Part shown: positions 35,005 to 46,717 of the stretch, in pieces | Layout: every line of letters begins with the position of its first letter | Position numbering within the stretch: the first letter of the stretch is position 1 | Assembly (NCBI GenBank): GCA_035048815.1 | Contig: JAUCBN010000023.1 | Span: 4,285,501-4,349,500, forward strand | Length of the DNA: 64,000 bases | Direction of reading: 5' to 3' | Origin: Abelmoschus esculentus | Lineage: Eukaryota; Streptophyta; Magnoliopsida; Malvales; Malvaceae | Made by a program: the position numbers and the translations under genes | The notes under the pieces: model-generated | The model's input: only the letters and a program-made list of their open reading frames with translations | Databases searched by the model: none | Told to the model about the DNA's origin: nothing

Positions 35005-36530
35005 ATGGCATCTGCCTTGGTATTGCATCGAATGTGAGAGTGCCAAGGTTTTTCACCCTTGAATTCAATGAAAATAGTTCTTACGCCACCTATGCTCATG
35101 ACGGTGGAGAGATGGATGGGTGTATCAGATTTGACGAAATTGATGTGGGGAGCCCATAGACAAAATTTGAAGCAGAGGCTGCTGGCAATGATGGTTTGTT
35201 CCACATCAGAAGTTGCGAGAACAACAGATATCGGGAAAGAAACACAATACAGAACAAGGGATGGATTACAGCAACAGCAGAGAAGAAGGAGGGAGACCAA
35301 ACCAAGGCGTCAAGCACACTGTTCAAGTTTATCACGGTAGACGCTTTTTTGAAGACGGTCCGGATCCTTCATGTCCAATCAGGAAACTATCTATGTTTAT
35401 CGGTGACGGATCAGCCAACAACTGATCGCTGCACATCGGCAGATTACAACGTTGGTGACCCTGAAGGACGTGATATCCTTCAACTTATTGATCGGAGTTC
35501 GTTGTTGATTCTACCTAGGTACGTGGCTTTTAAAGGATTCAACGGTATGTACCTGCGTCTTCGTCCTCAAGATCCAAATTGGAATTATCTGGAAATTTCC
35601 GCTGGTGAACTCGCTGATCCAGACGTGCCATTTGAGGTTTTTGCTACAAGAGGCGGAACCCTCCGCATCAAGACCCTTTCTAACAACAGATTTTGGATAC
35701 GTATCCCTAACTGGATATGGGCAGATTCCGTTGACAATACCAGCAACAACAACGATACTTTGTTTCGTCCCTTCAGAGTTAACGATACGACTATAGGTCT
35801 TTTGAACTTGGGCAACAATCATTTCTGCCGACGTTTCACAGCTGAAGGAAAGACGAGCTGCCTTCATGCTTCCCTCACCTCTCTTACCAGTGAAGCCCGG
35901 CTAACTGTGGAAGAACCCATCATGAAAAGAGAAATTTACGATGTCCAGTATCAACTTTCTAAGGCCAGGGTTTACAATGAAACGGTCATCGTTTTAGCTA
36001 GGCAACATGAGACAAACCGTGGCACTGAACCGAGCACCCTTATTATGAGGTTTTCATTTACGGATACCGAGACGAGTACCTGGCAAAGTGTTTTTTCGTT
36101 GACGTTAGAAATGAAATCCTCCGTCAGGTTTGCCATTCCACTCATTGTGAATGGAAAGGTTGAGATATCTAAACAATTTGAATCAGTTACTGAGTGGGGA
36201 AAAACCACGACAAGAACATCAGTTACGGAATTTGAACATCGTGTTCCCGTGCCTCCAAAGACTAAGAAGACGGTGCATGCGATTGCAACACGCGGTACTT
36301 GTGATGTTCCCTTCACATATATGCAAAAGGACACTCTTTATAATGGGAGAACTGTCATAACAAAAGTGGAAGGGAACACTTTCACAGGTTCTAATTACTA
36401 CAGCATGGGCTATGAGACCACATGTATAAATATGTATGCTGTTTTTACGAGGAAAAATCCTCTGTCCCTAAGTATATCTCCTTTAAAGTTTCGTACTAAA
36501 GAAAACGAAAAATTAAATTTTAAACTTTAA
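35005..36530 (+). pseudogene. Lectin copy A: two agglutinin domains plus aerolysin-like module, broken
   Basis: Homologous over its length to the intact genes at 43728, 48905 and 61954, closest to the last. Several lesions are visible. A single-base loss within 35018-35034 shifts the frame so that the first ATG (35005) meets TGA at 35035. In the ancestral frame TAG occurs at 35157-35159, where relatives have a Tyr codon. Near 36420 homology to the coding end stops and jumps to sequence that lies about 190 bp further downstream in copy D (near 63568), so the last codons, stop and 3' UTR are deleted. A hAT element occupies the leader. An open stretch of 444 codons (35196-36530) remains, which starts inside lectin domain 1. 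I consider the gene dead, though the remaining frame is long and lesions may be recent. Confidence 0.9.
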
Positions 36531-39018
36531 TTTTAATTTTCACTTCCTAAACCTTAAACTTTATCATTGAAAGGTTCGCCAGTCACTTCCACGTTAAGTT
36601 TGTATAATAAAATGGTCACTAAGATGAAAGGTTCTCTAACCGCTTTCACAATAAGTGTGCAGGTATGTAAAGATGAAAGGATCGCTACCACTTCCACAAT
36701 AAAAAGAATAATAATAAAATTAATATTATTATTTAAACATTAGAGTAAAATAAGAACAATACAAAATATTTAAATCAAATTGATTTAATTGAAGATGAAA
36801 ACGGGTTGAAACCTGCACGAATATAATTTTTTTAAAATAGATTTTTGATCACTCTCATGATACTCGAATTCGTTGATCGTCTGTCTACCAGGATACAACA
36901 ATAGATGATCAACCATAGTTGCACTATCGTAGAGATTACAAACTCATCATTGTCTTCTACTATTACCAAAAAACTACTTTGTAAAATTCACAAAGTAAAA
37001 CAATAGAAATGTTTCTATGGTTTTTGTTGTGGGTTGAAATCAAAGGAATGACATGCTATTTGTAAGAGTTTCATTGGAAATTTTACCTAACGAAGCATTT
37101 AATATTGAGAATTAATTTATTCATTTGGAGACAATTTTCAAAATTACTATTTGAATTAAAGGTAATTTTTAATATTTATTCTTTTAATTATAAAATAGAA
37201 TTTCACAAATATATACTCTTATTTGAGGAAAATCATTTTAAATTTGGGTCAAATATTCGCAGGCCTGCGCAAGAATACATCAATTCGAATATTTGTATTA
37301 CCCTCATCGTGCACGTCTATACATTTACAAACTAACAAATGGTTCAATATTTTCCTCAAAAACAAGATAAATTTCTTATTCAAAGATCCATAATTATCAA
37401 TTTTCCTAATAATCCTCACATATAAAATTGATCTTTTAAGCAAAAATAATTTTACTCAATATGGTGATAGAATCTATGATCGATAGTTGCATAGGATAGG
37501 TAGGTTTCCTCCTTTAAACATTCCCTTGTGAAAGTATATTTACTTTATTAGTTAACTAGCATACGTGATTTTCTTGAACTATTCAGCCGTTTGTGTAAAT
37601 GATGATATACTTCACACAACTAGCAAGAGTTCAAAAGCACTATGCTCAATAATTTCCTTGAAGCGGTTCTACTTCACTTTTACATAGGTAACTTATGTTG
37701 CTCAGTACATCGAAGTACGCAATGTAACACTCTCAAAATCGAATTGGGAACCTTAATTTTATTCTTTCCCCAAATTCTAAAATCCTAATTCAAGTTAATT
37801 TGGACTTTTTAAGGGTATTTCAGGTAATACAAGTTAATTTTGTTTTTACGTGGTATTGAGATCACACAAATAAGGGTATACAAGGAAATACATTTTAATA
37901 ATATTGAAAATAATTTCTCGTATTAAATTTATTTAATAAAATTTATAATGATATTTTTTGAGTTATCATCAATTATGACTAATAATTCTTATTAGTGATA
38001 ATTTTCATGACTAATAATTCTTATGACTAATAATTCCGTCATTATTATATTATGATAATTTTTATGCATTTTATCACAATTAATCATATATTTTTTTACT
38101 ACAATTTGACATAAAAGATTAATAACAATTATTAATTTTATATACAAATGTTATTCTTATTAGTGAAAATTATTTTTATCAAATATACATATTAAAATGG
38201 TTTTAAACATTTTGTCTATATCCCTAAAAATTAATGGATCTAATCAACAAACGCTTAACATTTCATTACATCACTGAAGTTTTAATTATAGATGATATGA
38301 TATTTTCATATATTGATTTTTAATAAATAAATACAATGCATGACTTCATGAAAGATGGAAAGAGATGAAATATCTATCTATAGGACTAAGGTAAAAAATT
38401 AATATTATTTTAAAAAATAATATTTAGGCTACATTGAAATTAAAATTAATTTTATTTATTTAAAAAATATCTATTAATTATAATATTAATTATTATTCTA
38501 ATAATAATTTTATTAATTTTTCTATGATTTCTTATACGAATGAGTGTTGAAGAAAATGACTATTCACTAGGATAGGCTTTGGGGCCAATCGATACAGTGT
38601 ATCGGTACGCCTACCCTTGAATTGCAATATTGTAGTGGTATACCTGTATGAAATTAGTCATATATTATCATTTACATCCCGTAAATATTCATTTATAACC
38701 AATTGATTTGTACCTTGAGATAATGGAATAAGTTCCTAAGTTTTATTGTTTTGCATAAAATTATACTCATTTTGAATGATATCAATCTAAATTTGAGAGA
38801 TAAAACTTTTATGGTATGATAAAATAACCGATTAGATCATTTTCTATCATTTCATTATTATCCTTATTTTTTATGAAATACTAAGTAATAATTTTGAATA
38901 GTATTTCTCTTTCCTCTCATGAATATCTTTAAAGATAATTTTTTGAGATTGTTGAATTTATTCTTCTAAAAACAATTATCTTATCTTGAACGAGAGTCAG
39001 TGGCAGATGCATACATGG
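36531..39018. other. AT-rich intergenic DNA, no gene seen
   Basis: No coding region recognised. At 37722 the phrase TGTAACACTCTCAAAATCG resembles the start of a plant LTR, but no matching end, duplication or second LTR was found. Confidence 0.45.
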
Positions 39019-39026
39019 ATTGGGTG

Positions 39027-39651
39027 TAGGGGTGTTCAAACGGTCGGTTCGGTTAACCGACCGAACCGAACTTCCAAAATTTCATTAACCGAAATTTTTT
39101 TCGTATTAACCGTTAACCGAACCGAAAAAAGTTCGAAAATTTTTAACCGAACCGAAAAAGTTCGGTTAATCCAATAGGTTAAATCGGTTAACCGAATTTT
39201 TTTTTAAAAAATGGATAAATTACACAAATGGTCACTAAACTATGTTAAAATAATTTTTTAAGCACGAAACTTTCAAAAATTATAAAAAAACCCATTTGAC
39301 TTATCGAATTATTACATTGATTCATCATACATTATAAATTATTGATAAATATTAAAAAAAATAAAAATTATTTTTTTTAATTTAATAAATTTAATTATTA
39401 TTTTATGCTAATTTTATAAAATTTAATGATCATTTTATAATTTTTATAAATTTAATGACTAAAAATAAATATATAAAAATATATAATATATAATATATAA
39501 TATATAAAAATTTCGGTTAATTCGGTTAATTAACTGATTTCGAATCGAATTAACCGTTAACCGATCCAATCTAAAATTAACCGACCGATTAACCGAAAAA
39601 AATTTCGGTATGGTCGGTTAATTCGGTTAACCGAAATTTTGAACACCCCTA
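39027..39651. mobile_element. hAT-type element with GGTTAACCGAA motifs, 625 bp
   Basis: Perfect 8-bp duplication ATTGGGTG (39019-39026 and 39652-39659). Termini TAGGGGTGTTCAAA and TTTGAACACCCCTA are perfect 14-bp inverted repeats apart from the adjoining bases. Subterminal blocks contain many GGTTAACCGA / CCGAACCGAA units. Same family as 33655-34195. The interior includes AATGGTCACTAAACTATG, a phrase also seen at about 1576. Confidence 0.9.
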
Positions 39652-39659
39652 ATTGGGTG

Positions 39660-40383
39660 GGTCTAGGCCCACTCTGAACTTTTTAAAGTTCACACATTTG
39701 CCTTCAAATATTTAAAATTTTATGAGTTATTTCTTAAATTTTTTTAATATTCTTGAATTGTACCCACTGTGAAATTTTAAAATTTTATATGTTTCTACCC
39801 TCAAATATTTTTCTGGATTTACCATGAGAGTTATTCAACATTATTTTTACTAATGTACTTAATTTACTCAAAATGACATAAGTTGTTGCTCACCGTTGAA
39901 GTTTATTTTCTTTTTTACATATGTCCCAACTTATATAAAAAATCAACACTTTATAACTTATTATTATTTTTTTTGAATAGACCCTTAATATCACTATAAT
40001 AAGTGAAGATAGTTCTAATATTTTTTATAAAATTATTTATTTTAATTCTTTAAAAACTGTATTTAACTCTTTAAAAACATCATATTTCAACAAATCAAAT
40101 GAAATTATTTGATTCCGCAATTTGAATGTGGATTTTCCACCGTCCTCGTCTTTAAGTAGAAATTGTTAAAGAAAACTAAAAATATATATTTCTCAATCAA
40201 AGGTTCAACGTATTAAACCCTAAACTCTAAACCTTAAATTCAATGTGAAAACATTCTAACAAACATGAAAAAGGAATATTTAAAACGTTTAAAAGGAAAT
40301 AAATTTTTTTACATATGCAAGAACCACGGGTTTCATGTGATTGCGCCCACACTTTGCAAGCCCTAAGGCAATTTAGGACCACT
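39660..40383. other. Copy of the upstream spacer of the lectin units
   Basis: From about 39985 (CTATAATAAGTGAAGATAG) the sequence matches the spacers at about 42640, 46380 and 52735, so a lectin unit once began here. No gene is present. Confidence 0.6.
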
Positions 40384-41007
40384 TAAAGATGTTTATCAAA
40401 CGAGTTGATCGCGAGTTAAATATTATTTGACTCGTGTTCGTTAAAAAATTTTATTGTTCAATTTGACTCGTTGTTCGTTAAGCTCGTTAAAATTGTACTC
40501 GTTCGTGCTCGTTAAAATACTTTGTTGCTCAACTCGACATGTTGCTCGCTAAGCTTGACTTGTTGCTCGTTATGCTTACTAAAAAAATTATCTTATTTTT
40601 AACTAAAAGTAAAATTTAATAATATTATATGAGTCTTAATAATTAATATTAACGTAAATTAACAAATCTAACCAAAAATATCAAGAGTGTATAAAACCAT
40701 TTGAAAGTTTAAATTCGAAAATAACAATTCATAAATACACCAAACTAGCATATTAAATTTAAAGTAACATTTCACAAATTAATAATTACTATTTAGATTT
40801 TTTTAATAAAATAAATTTAAAGTAATTACTAAAAAAATATTTTAAAAGTTAATGAGCTGCTTGCGAACTTATCGAGTCGAGTTAGACTTTACTCGATTCA
40901 ACTCGTTAAGGTATCGAGTCGAGACAATTTGAATCTAATATTTATCAAATTTTGACCGAGTCGAGTTTAAACAACTCACGAGTTGCTCAACTCGTTAAAC
41001 ACCCCTA
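40384..41007. mobile_element. hAT-type element with CTCGTT / AACGAG motifs, 624 bp
   Basis: Inserted into a spacer sequence that is uninterrupted in paralogs (TTTAGGACCACCCATAGAG at 48180 and similar at 42975 and 60986). Flanks GGACCACT (40376-40383) and AGACCACC (41008-41015) match at 6 of 8. Ends TAAAGATGTTTATCAAACGAG (in part) and CTCGTTAAACACCCCTA. Subterminal regions repeat ACTCGTT many times. Confidence 0.75.
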
Positions 41008-41555
41008 AGACCACCCATAGAGAGATGCATTCTTCATATATTATAACAGACTTCTCATTGTCTGCGTCACATGTGATACGTATGATTTTCACTAATTTTG
41101 ATAGTTTAAAGGATTAGAATTTATGAATCGATGTTACTCTGTAATCACATCAAAGAACTAAGAAAAATAAAATGTAATTTAAACTTTAAAATGAGAATCA
41201 AAATCTTAGTCGTATTTTATTTTTTTATTAAATAAGAAGATAATAGCATTCATAAAACAAATACAGTAATTCAAACCTACACAAAATGTGATAATATGAA
41301 TACTTTTACCGCTTGATCAATTATATTGTTTTATAATCACATCAGATAATTTTACTCTCAAAACATTCTAACAACTGAGCGTATTATGTTTTAATTGTTC
41401 AAAAATTTATTTATATTTTAATAAAGTTACGTTTTGTGCGATATATAACAACGTAAAATTTAAGAGGCAAAAAAAATTAAAAAATTATTTAGGGGTAAAT
41501 TAGAAAAATAAATGAATAAAATTATGACTAAAATTTAAAAATTAATAAAGTTACT

Positions 41556-41668
41556 TCATTGGGCCATATAAGGATCGTCTGTGTGGTGTGTGTCAGAATG
41601 AATGAATAAAAGCATGCTTCCTTGACTTTGAAGGAAGCATGAGTTTGTGCTCTCGTAGTTAATAAACG
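41556..41668 (+). pseudogene. Ghost lectin copy: only the 3' end remains
   Basis: GGGCCATATAAGGATCGTCTG and the following GTGTGGTGTGTG, the ATGAATGAATAAAAGCATG signal and a TTGAAGGAAGCATGAG hairpin segment match the sequence from the last codons of copy C (50335) through the 3' UTR of copies B and C. The spacer upstream matches the other units, but promoter and coding region are absent. A deletion of roughly 2 kb is inferred. Confidence 0.75.
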
Positions 41669-43430
41669 TAACACCCTAAATTCGATCTGAAAATTATGAC
41701 TAAAATTTAAAAATTTACCCATAATAAATACATAAGCATATGATATAGAACAAATACCCAATCGGATAATACAAAATAATACAAACAAAGGTAAGACAGA
41801 ACAGTTGTAAATTCGGATATGATAGATACAGACAAGACAGAACATACACGGACTCAGGCCGGTAAGCCCCTAGTTATCCATCCATCCGCTACACATTATT
41901 TACAAGCTTGAGTGCAAGAAATAGTACGAACAAAGAGTAAATGAACTATGAATCAAAACTTGCATTAATAAAAGTTCAAACAAAGTGATTACACAATTAC
42001 TCTACAAAATAATCTAGGCCCTAATGAAAATTTAGAACATGATGCTGAAGTCGACGGTTAGGTTTTAATTCGAGACCTCTTGATTGCTTTTTTCTATACC
42101 TAGAGTATTGTATTTATATAGGCTAAAACTATGTCAAATCTTTTTAAATTAGGAATTTAACTTGGAATAAAATACAGTTTTAGTACATAAATAAAATATT
42201 TTTATTTTATTTCCTAATTTATTCTTATTAGGATTCTTTTCTCGCGTCAATTTGACCAAAGTTTTTCTCATTCTCTTTACTAAGTTCTTCTTCAGACTTA
42301 TCATCTCTTTATGCTCTTTCTATCTCAACCCATTTGTGATCATCTAAGTGTTGTCGTGACGGTAAGATTTGTTGCCTTGAAGGTTATTGCCTTGTATCTT
42401 GTTCTGATCTGGTCAGATCTGCATCTCTCGATAATATTTGATGTCTAGGTAACATATTATTTGTTAAAGAAAGAAAACTAGAACAACGCATGTTTTCTAC
42501 CTAATATTGCATAAAATCGATATATATTTCTTTGGAGGTTGAAATGTAAAAAAATATATTGTCTATAAATGCCATCTAATTTTATTAAATATAAACAATA
42601 ATTGAGGTAAAAAAAATATAAATTACAGTATTATTATGCACTTATCAATAATTCTAATATTTTTATGAAATTTTTTTATTTTAATTCTTTAAAATTCCTA
42701 TTTAACTCTTTGAAAACATCATGTCTCAACAAATTAAGTAGAATTAATTGAGTCCACAATTTGAATGTGGATTTTCCACTGCCCTGTCTTAAGTATAAAT
42801 TGTTAAAGACATAAAAATATCTTTTCCTCAATCAAGTGTTCAATATATTGAAAATAGAAAAAAAATAAAGAAGGTACCAGAACTATGAAGAATGATTGAT
42901 CTCAATGTGAAAACATTCTAACAAAACAGGACAAAGGAATATTTAAAACGTTTAAAAGGAAATAAAAATTTTACCTATGCAATTTAGGACCACACATAGT
43001 GATATACGATCTTCGTATATTATCAGAGAGTTCTTATTTTCTGCACCACACGTTATACGTAAGGATTTTAATAATTTTAAGTCGTTTTAAAGGATTAAGA
43101 TTTATGAATCGATATTTATTTTTAATCATATCAAAGAATAAAAAAAAAATAAAAAAATGATACTTTAAGATGAGAATAAATATCTTAGTCAAAGATTACT
43201 CTTTTTTATTAAATAGGGAGATATACTAGCATTCATAAAACAAATACAGTAATTCAAACCTATACAAAAAAATGATAATATGAATATTTTTTTTATTCGA
43301 CCAATTGACAGATCACAAATCTTACTCTCTTTCAAAGACGATAATCATACACTTAGTTTTCTAATTAAATTTTTATACTTGTAAATAATATTTACTGTAG
43401 GTTTAGTTGGTTTGACTGGAAAAAAATGAT
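41669..43430. repeat. Duplicated spacer block between ghost copy and copy B
   Basis: Begins with AACACCCTAAATTCGATCTG and matches 45300-46717 almost throughout, including the phrases CACGGACTCAGGCCGGTAAG and TTGTCGTGACGGTAAGATTT. The later part (from about 42640) also matches 48124-48620, 52735-52980 and 60834-61300. Parts may derive from an old LTR, but no element ends were established. No gene. Confidence 0.65.
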
Positions 43431-43727
43431 GAAATGAGTTTTATTCATCACGTGATTTACAGTCTCATTCAACAATAGATTTTCGTCTCATTTTTTTAAG
43501 TGAATCTTTACTTTATTACTGGTCTCATCCTACATATCATTAAACAGATAAATCTCATTAGATAAATTATAGATGACGTGGTGAGCCATAACCATGTAAC
43601 AGTATCTCATTTGATTAAGACTCAAGATGTCTATAAATCGATGGTTTAGGAGGTTATGGTAAGCAAGCGCAAGCACAAGAGTGAAACATAGCAAAAGAGC
43701 AAAGTCTTTTCTTAAAAGAAGAGAGCA
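43431..43727 (+). promoter_or_regulatory. Promoter and 5' leader of lectin copy B
   Basis: About 300 bp are strongly conserved with the regions before copies C (48610-48904) and D (61640-61953). TATAAATC at 43632-43639 lies about 96 bp before the start codon. The leader holds AAACATAGCAAAAGAGCAAAG just before the ATG in all copies. Confidence 0.7.
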
Positions 43728-45191
43728 ATGGCATCTTCCTTGGTCTTGGCATCAGAAGTGAGAGTGCCAAGCTTTTTCACCCTTGAATTCAGTGAAAACG
43801 GTTCCCACGCCACCTATGTTCATGACGGTGGAGAGATGGATGGGTGTATCAGATTTGACGAAATTAATGAGGTGAGCACATATATGAAATTTGAAGCAGA
43901 GGCTGCTGGCAATGATGGTTTGTTCCACATCAGAAGTTGCGAAAACAACAGATATTGGGAGAGAAACACAATACAGAACAAGGGGTGGATTACAGCAACA
44001 GCAGAGAAGAAGGAGGGAGACCAAACCAAGGCGTCATGCACACTGTTCAAGTTTATCACGGTGGACGCTTTTTTGAAGACGGTCCGGATCCTTCATGTCC
44101 AATCAGGAAACTATCTATGTTTATCAGTGACGGATGAGCCAACAACGGTTGATCGCTGCGCATCGGCAGATTATAATGTTCTTGACCCTCAAGGACGTGA
44201 TATCCTTCAACTTATTGATTGGAGATCGTTGTTGATTCTACCTAAGTACGTGGCTTTTATAGGAGACAACGGTAAGTATCTGCGTCTTATTCCTGGAGGC
44301 GGAACCCGGAGTTATCTGCAGTTTTCCGCTGATGACATCGGTGATCCAAACGTGCGATGTGAAATTGTTGTTTTAAGCAACGGAACCGCCAGCATCAAGG
44401 CCGCTAACGGCCGTGATTGGGGGTTTTACGAATTTGTTGTACCTTCCTTGACATCTGCATCTAATTCTAACTGGGTATTTGTAAGTCAAAATATGGTTGG
44501 TCCGAGGAATCCATTTCGTCCCTTCATAGTTGACGATACGACTATAGGTATTATGTCCCTGCACAACCAGCGTTTCTGCCAACGATACACAGCTGAAAGA
44601 ATGACGAACTGCCTTAATGCTGCCCTCCCTTCTCTTACTAGAGAAGCCCGGCTAACTGTGGTAGAGCCCATCATGCATAGAGAAATTTATGATATCGAGT
44701 ATGAAGTTTCTAAGTCCAGGGTTTACGATGAATCGGTCCTCATTGTAGCCCAGAAAACAGAGAGAAACTACACCCAACAAACCATCACTCATAATATGAA
44801 GTTTTCTTATACGATGGCCGAGACGACGACCTGGAAAAGTCGTTTCTCGTTCAAGTTTGACATAAAAGCCAGCGTGAGCTTTAGAATTCCACTCATTGTG
44901 AATGGAAAGGTTCAGATCTCTACTAAACTTGAATCAGTTACAGAGTGGGGAAAAACCACGACAACAACAGCAGTTTGGGAAAATCAACAACAAGTTCCCG
45001 TGCCTCCAATGACTAGGACGACGGTGCAAGTGGTTGCGACAACAGGTAAGTGTGATGTTCCCTTCAGATATCTGCAGAGGGACACTCTTTATGATGGGAG
45101 AACTGTCATAACCAGAATTGAAGGTAACACTTTCACCGGTTCTAATTACTACAGCATCGACTATGTGACCAGAGAAGAGAAGCTGGAGTAA
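43728..45191 (+). CDS. Lectin copy B: amaranthin-like agglutinin (two domains) with aerolysin-like C-terminal module
   Basis: An intronless frame of 487 codons with no signal peptide, so a cytosolic product is expected. Residues about 10-150 form the first agglutinin (beta-trefoil) domain, marked by RSCENNRYWER, CTLFKF and HVQSGNYLCLSV. Residues about 170-310 form a second one (YVAFIGDNGKYLRL to VDDTTIGIMSL). From about 320 to the end is an aerolysin/ETX-MTX2-like beta module: alternating residues in a hairpin-like stretch (VSFRIPLIVNGKVQIS), then SVTEWGKTTTTT and VPVPPMTRTTVQVV. This lectin-plus-aerolysin architecture is known from several plants; such proteins are linked to stress and defence, but activity here is not shown. 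It is the second in a head-to-tail series. A poly(A)-like AATAAA occurs at about 45244. The second lectin domain differs most from the paralogs. Confidence 0.9.
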   Translation: MASSLVLASEVRVPSFFTLEFSENGSHATYVHDGGEMDGCIRFDEINEVSTYMKFEAEAAGNDGLFHIRSCENNRYWERNTIQNKGWITATAEKKEGDQTKASCTLFKFITVDAFLKTVRILHVQSGNYLCLSVTDEPTTVDRCASADYNVLDPQGRDILQLIDWRSLLILPKYVAFIGDNGKYLRLIPGGGTRSYLQFSADDIGDPNVRCEIVVLSNGTASIKAANGRDWGFYEFVVPSLTSASNSNWVFVSQNMVGPRNPFRPFIVDDTTIGIMSLHNQRFCQRYTAERMTNCLNAALPSLTREARLTVVEPIMHREIYDIEYEVSKSRVYDESVLIVAQKTERNYTQQTITHNMKFSYTMAETTTWKSRFSFKFDIKASVSFRIPLIVNGKVQISTKLESVTEWGKTTTTTAVWENQQQVPVPPMTRTTVQVVATTGKCDVPFRYLQRDTLYDGRTVITRIEGNTFTGSNYYSIDYVTREEKLE

Positions 45192-46717
45192 ACGCACTCG
45201 GAATAGGACAAGGATTGTCTGTGTGGTGTGTGCTAGTATGAATGAATAAAAGCATGTTTCCTTTGACTTTGAAGGAAGCATGAGTTTGTGTTTTCTTAAT
45301 TAATAAACGTGACACCCTAAATCCGATCTAAAATTTATGACTAAAATTTAAAAATTTATCAATAATAGATACATAAACATATGATATAGAACAAATACCC
45401 AATCTGATAATACAAAATAATGCAAACAAAGGTAAGACAGAATAGTTGTAAACTCGGATATGATAGAATAGTTATAAACTCGGATATGATAATACAAGAC
45501 AGAACATACACGGACTCAGGCTGGTAAACCCCTAGCTATCCATCCATCCGCTGCACGACATTTACGAGTTATCTCAAAACATGGAATTTCAGTACATCCA
45601 ACCTTGGAATTGTTAAAAAAAAATGGTATAGTAAATGGACAGTTCAGAGCTTAAATTTGAGTAAGTTTCATTAGTCAAATTAATTGAAATTAAGTGGATA
45701 TTAATCTACTCTACAGAATAACTTAGGCCCTAATGAAAATTTAGAACATGATGGTGAAGTTGACGGTTAGGTTTTAATTAGAGATCTCTTGATTGCTTTT
45801 TCCTATACCTAGGGTATTGTATTTATAGGCTAAAACTAGGTCAAACATTTTCAAAGTAGAAATTTGACTTGGAATAAAATACACCTTTAGTACATAAATA
45901 AAAGATTTTTATTTTATTTCCTAGTTTATTCATATTAGGATTCTTTTCTCGCGTAGCTTTGACCAATGTTTTTCTCGTTCTCTTTGCTATGTTTTTCTTC
46001 AGATTTGTCTTAAAAAATTTAGCTCTTTATGCTGTTTCTATTGCACTCCATTTGTGATCATCTAAGTGTTGTCGTGGCGGTAAGATTTGTTGCCTTGACG
46101 GGTATTGCCTTGTATCCTATCTTGGTCTAGTCAGATCTGCATCTTTCTTCATTCAGCATCTCTCGACAATATTTGATATCTAGGTAACATATTATCTGTT
46201 AGAGAAAGAAAACTAGAACAACACCTGTTTTTTTACCTTATATTGCATAAAATCGGTATATTTGTTTGGAGGCTGAAATGTAAAAATTATACATAATTGT
46301 TTATAAATGTCATCTAATTTTATTAAATACAAACAATAATTGAGGTAAAAAGGTATAAATTATAGGACTATTATACACTTATCAATAATTCTAATATTTT
46401 TTATGAAAAAATTTATTTTAATTCTTTAAAAATCTTACTTAACTCTTTGAAAACATCATATCTCAACAAATTAAGTAGAATTAATTGATTCCACATGTGG
46501 ATTTTCCGTTGCCCCGTCTTAAATAGGAATTGTTAAAGACGTAAAAATATATTTTCCTCAATCAAGTGTTCAATATATTGAAAATAGATGGAGTTCATTA
46601 ATAGAAAAAAAATAAAGAAGGTACAAGAACTATGAAGAATGATTGATCTCAATGTGAAAACATTCTAACAAGACAGGACAAAGGAATATTTAAAACGTTT
46701 AAAAGGAAATAAAAATT
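45192..46717. repeat. Spacer between copies B and C (3' UTR, duplicated block)
   Basis: Starts with the 3' UTR of copy B, then repeats the block found at 41669-43400. An extra small tandem repeat GATATGATAGAATAGTTATAAACTCG occurs near 45455 (given in part). The end at 46717 is the left target duplication of the Mutator-type element. Confidence 0.7.

Noticed and set aside
34989..35340. Overlapping plus and minus frames at the start of the lectin copies
   Set aside because: Shadows of the conserved agglutinin-1 coding sequence; the same shadows recur at 43752, 48929 and 61978.
37722..38700. Possible LTR starting TGTAACACTC
   Set aside because: No matching second LTR, target duplication, primer site or 3' end could be found.
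41528..41845. 105-codon minus-strand frame
   Set aside because: Runs antisense through the ghost 3' UTR and spacer block and has no protein-like features; similar shadows occur behind copies B and C.
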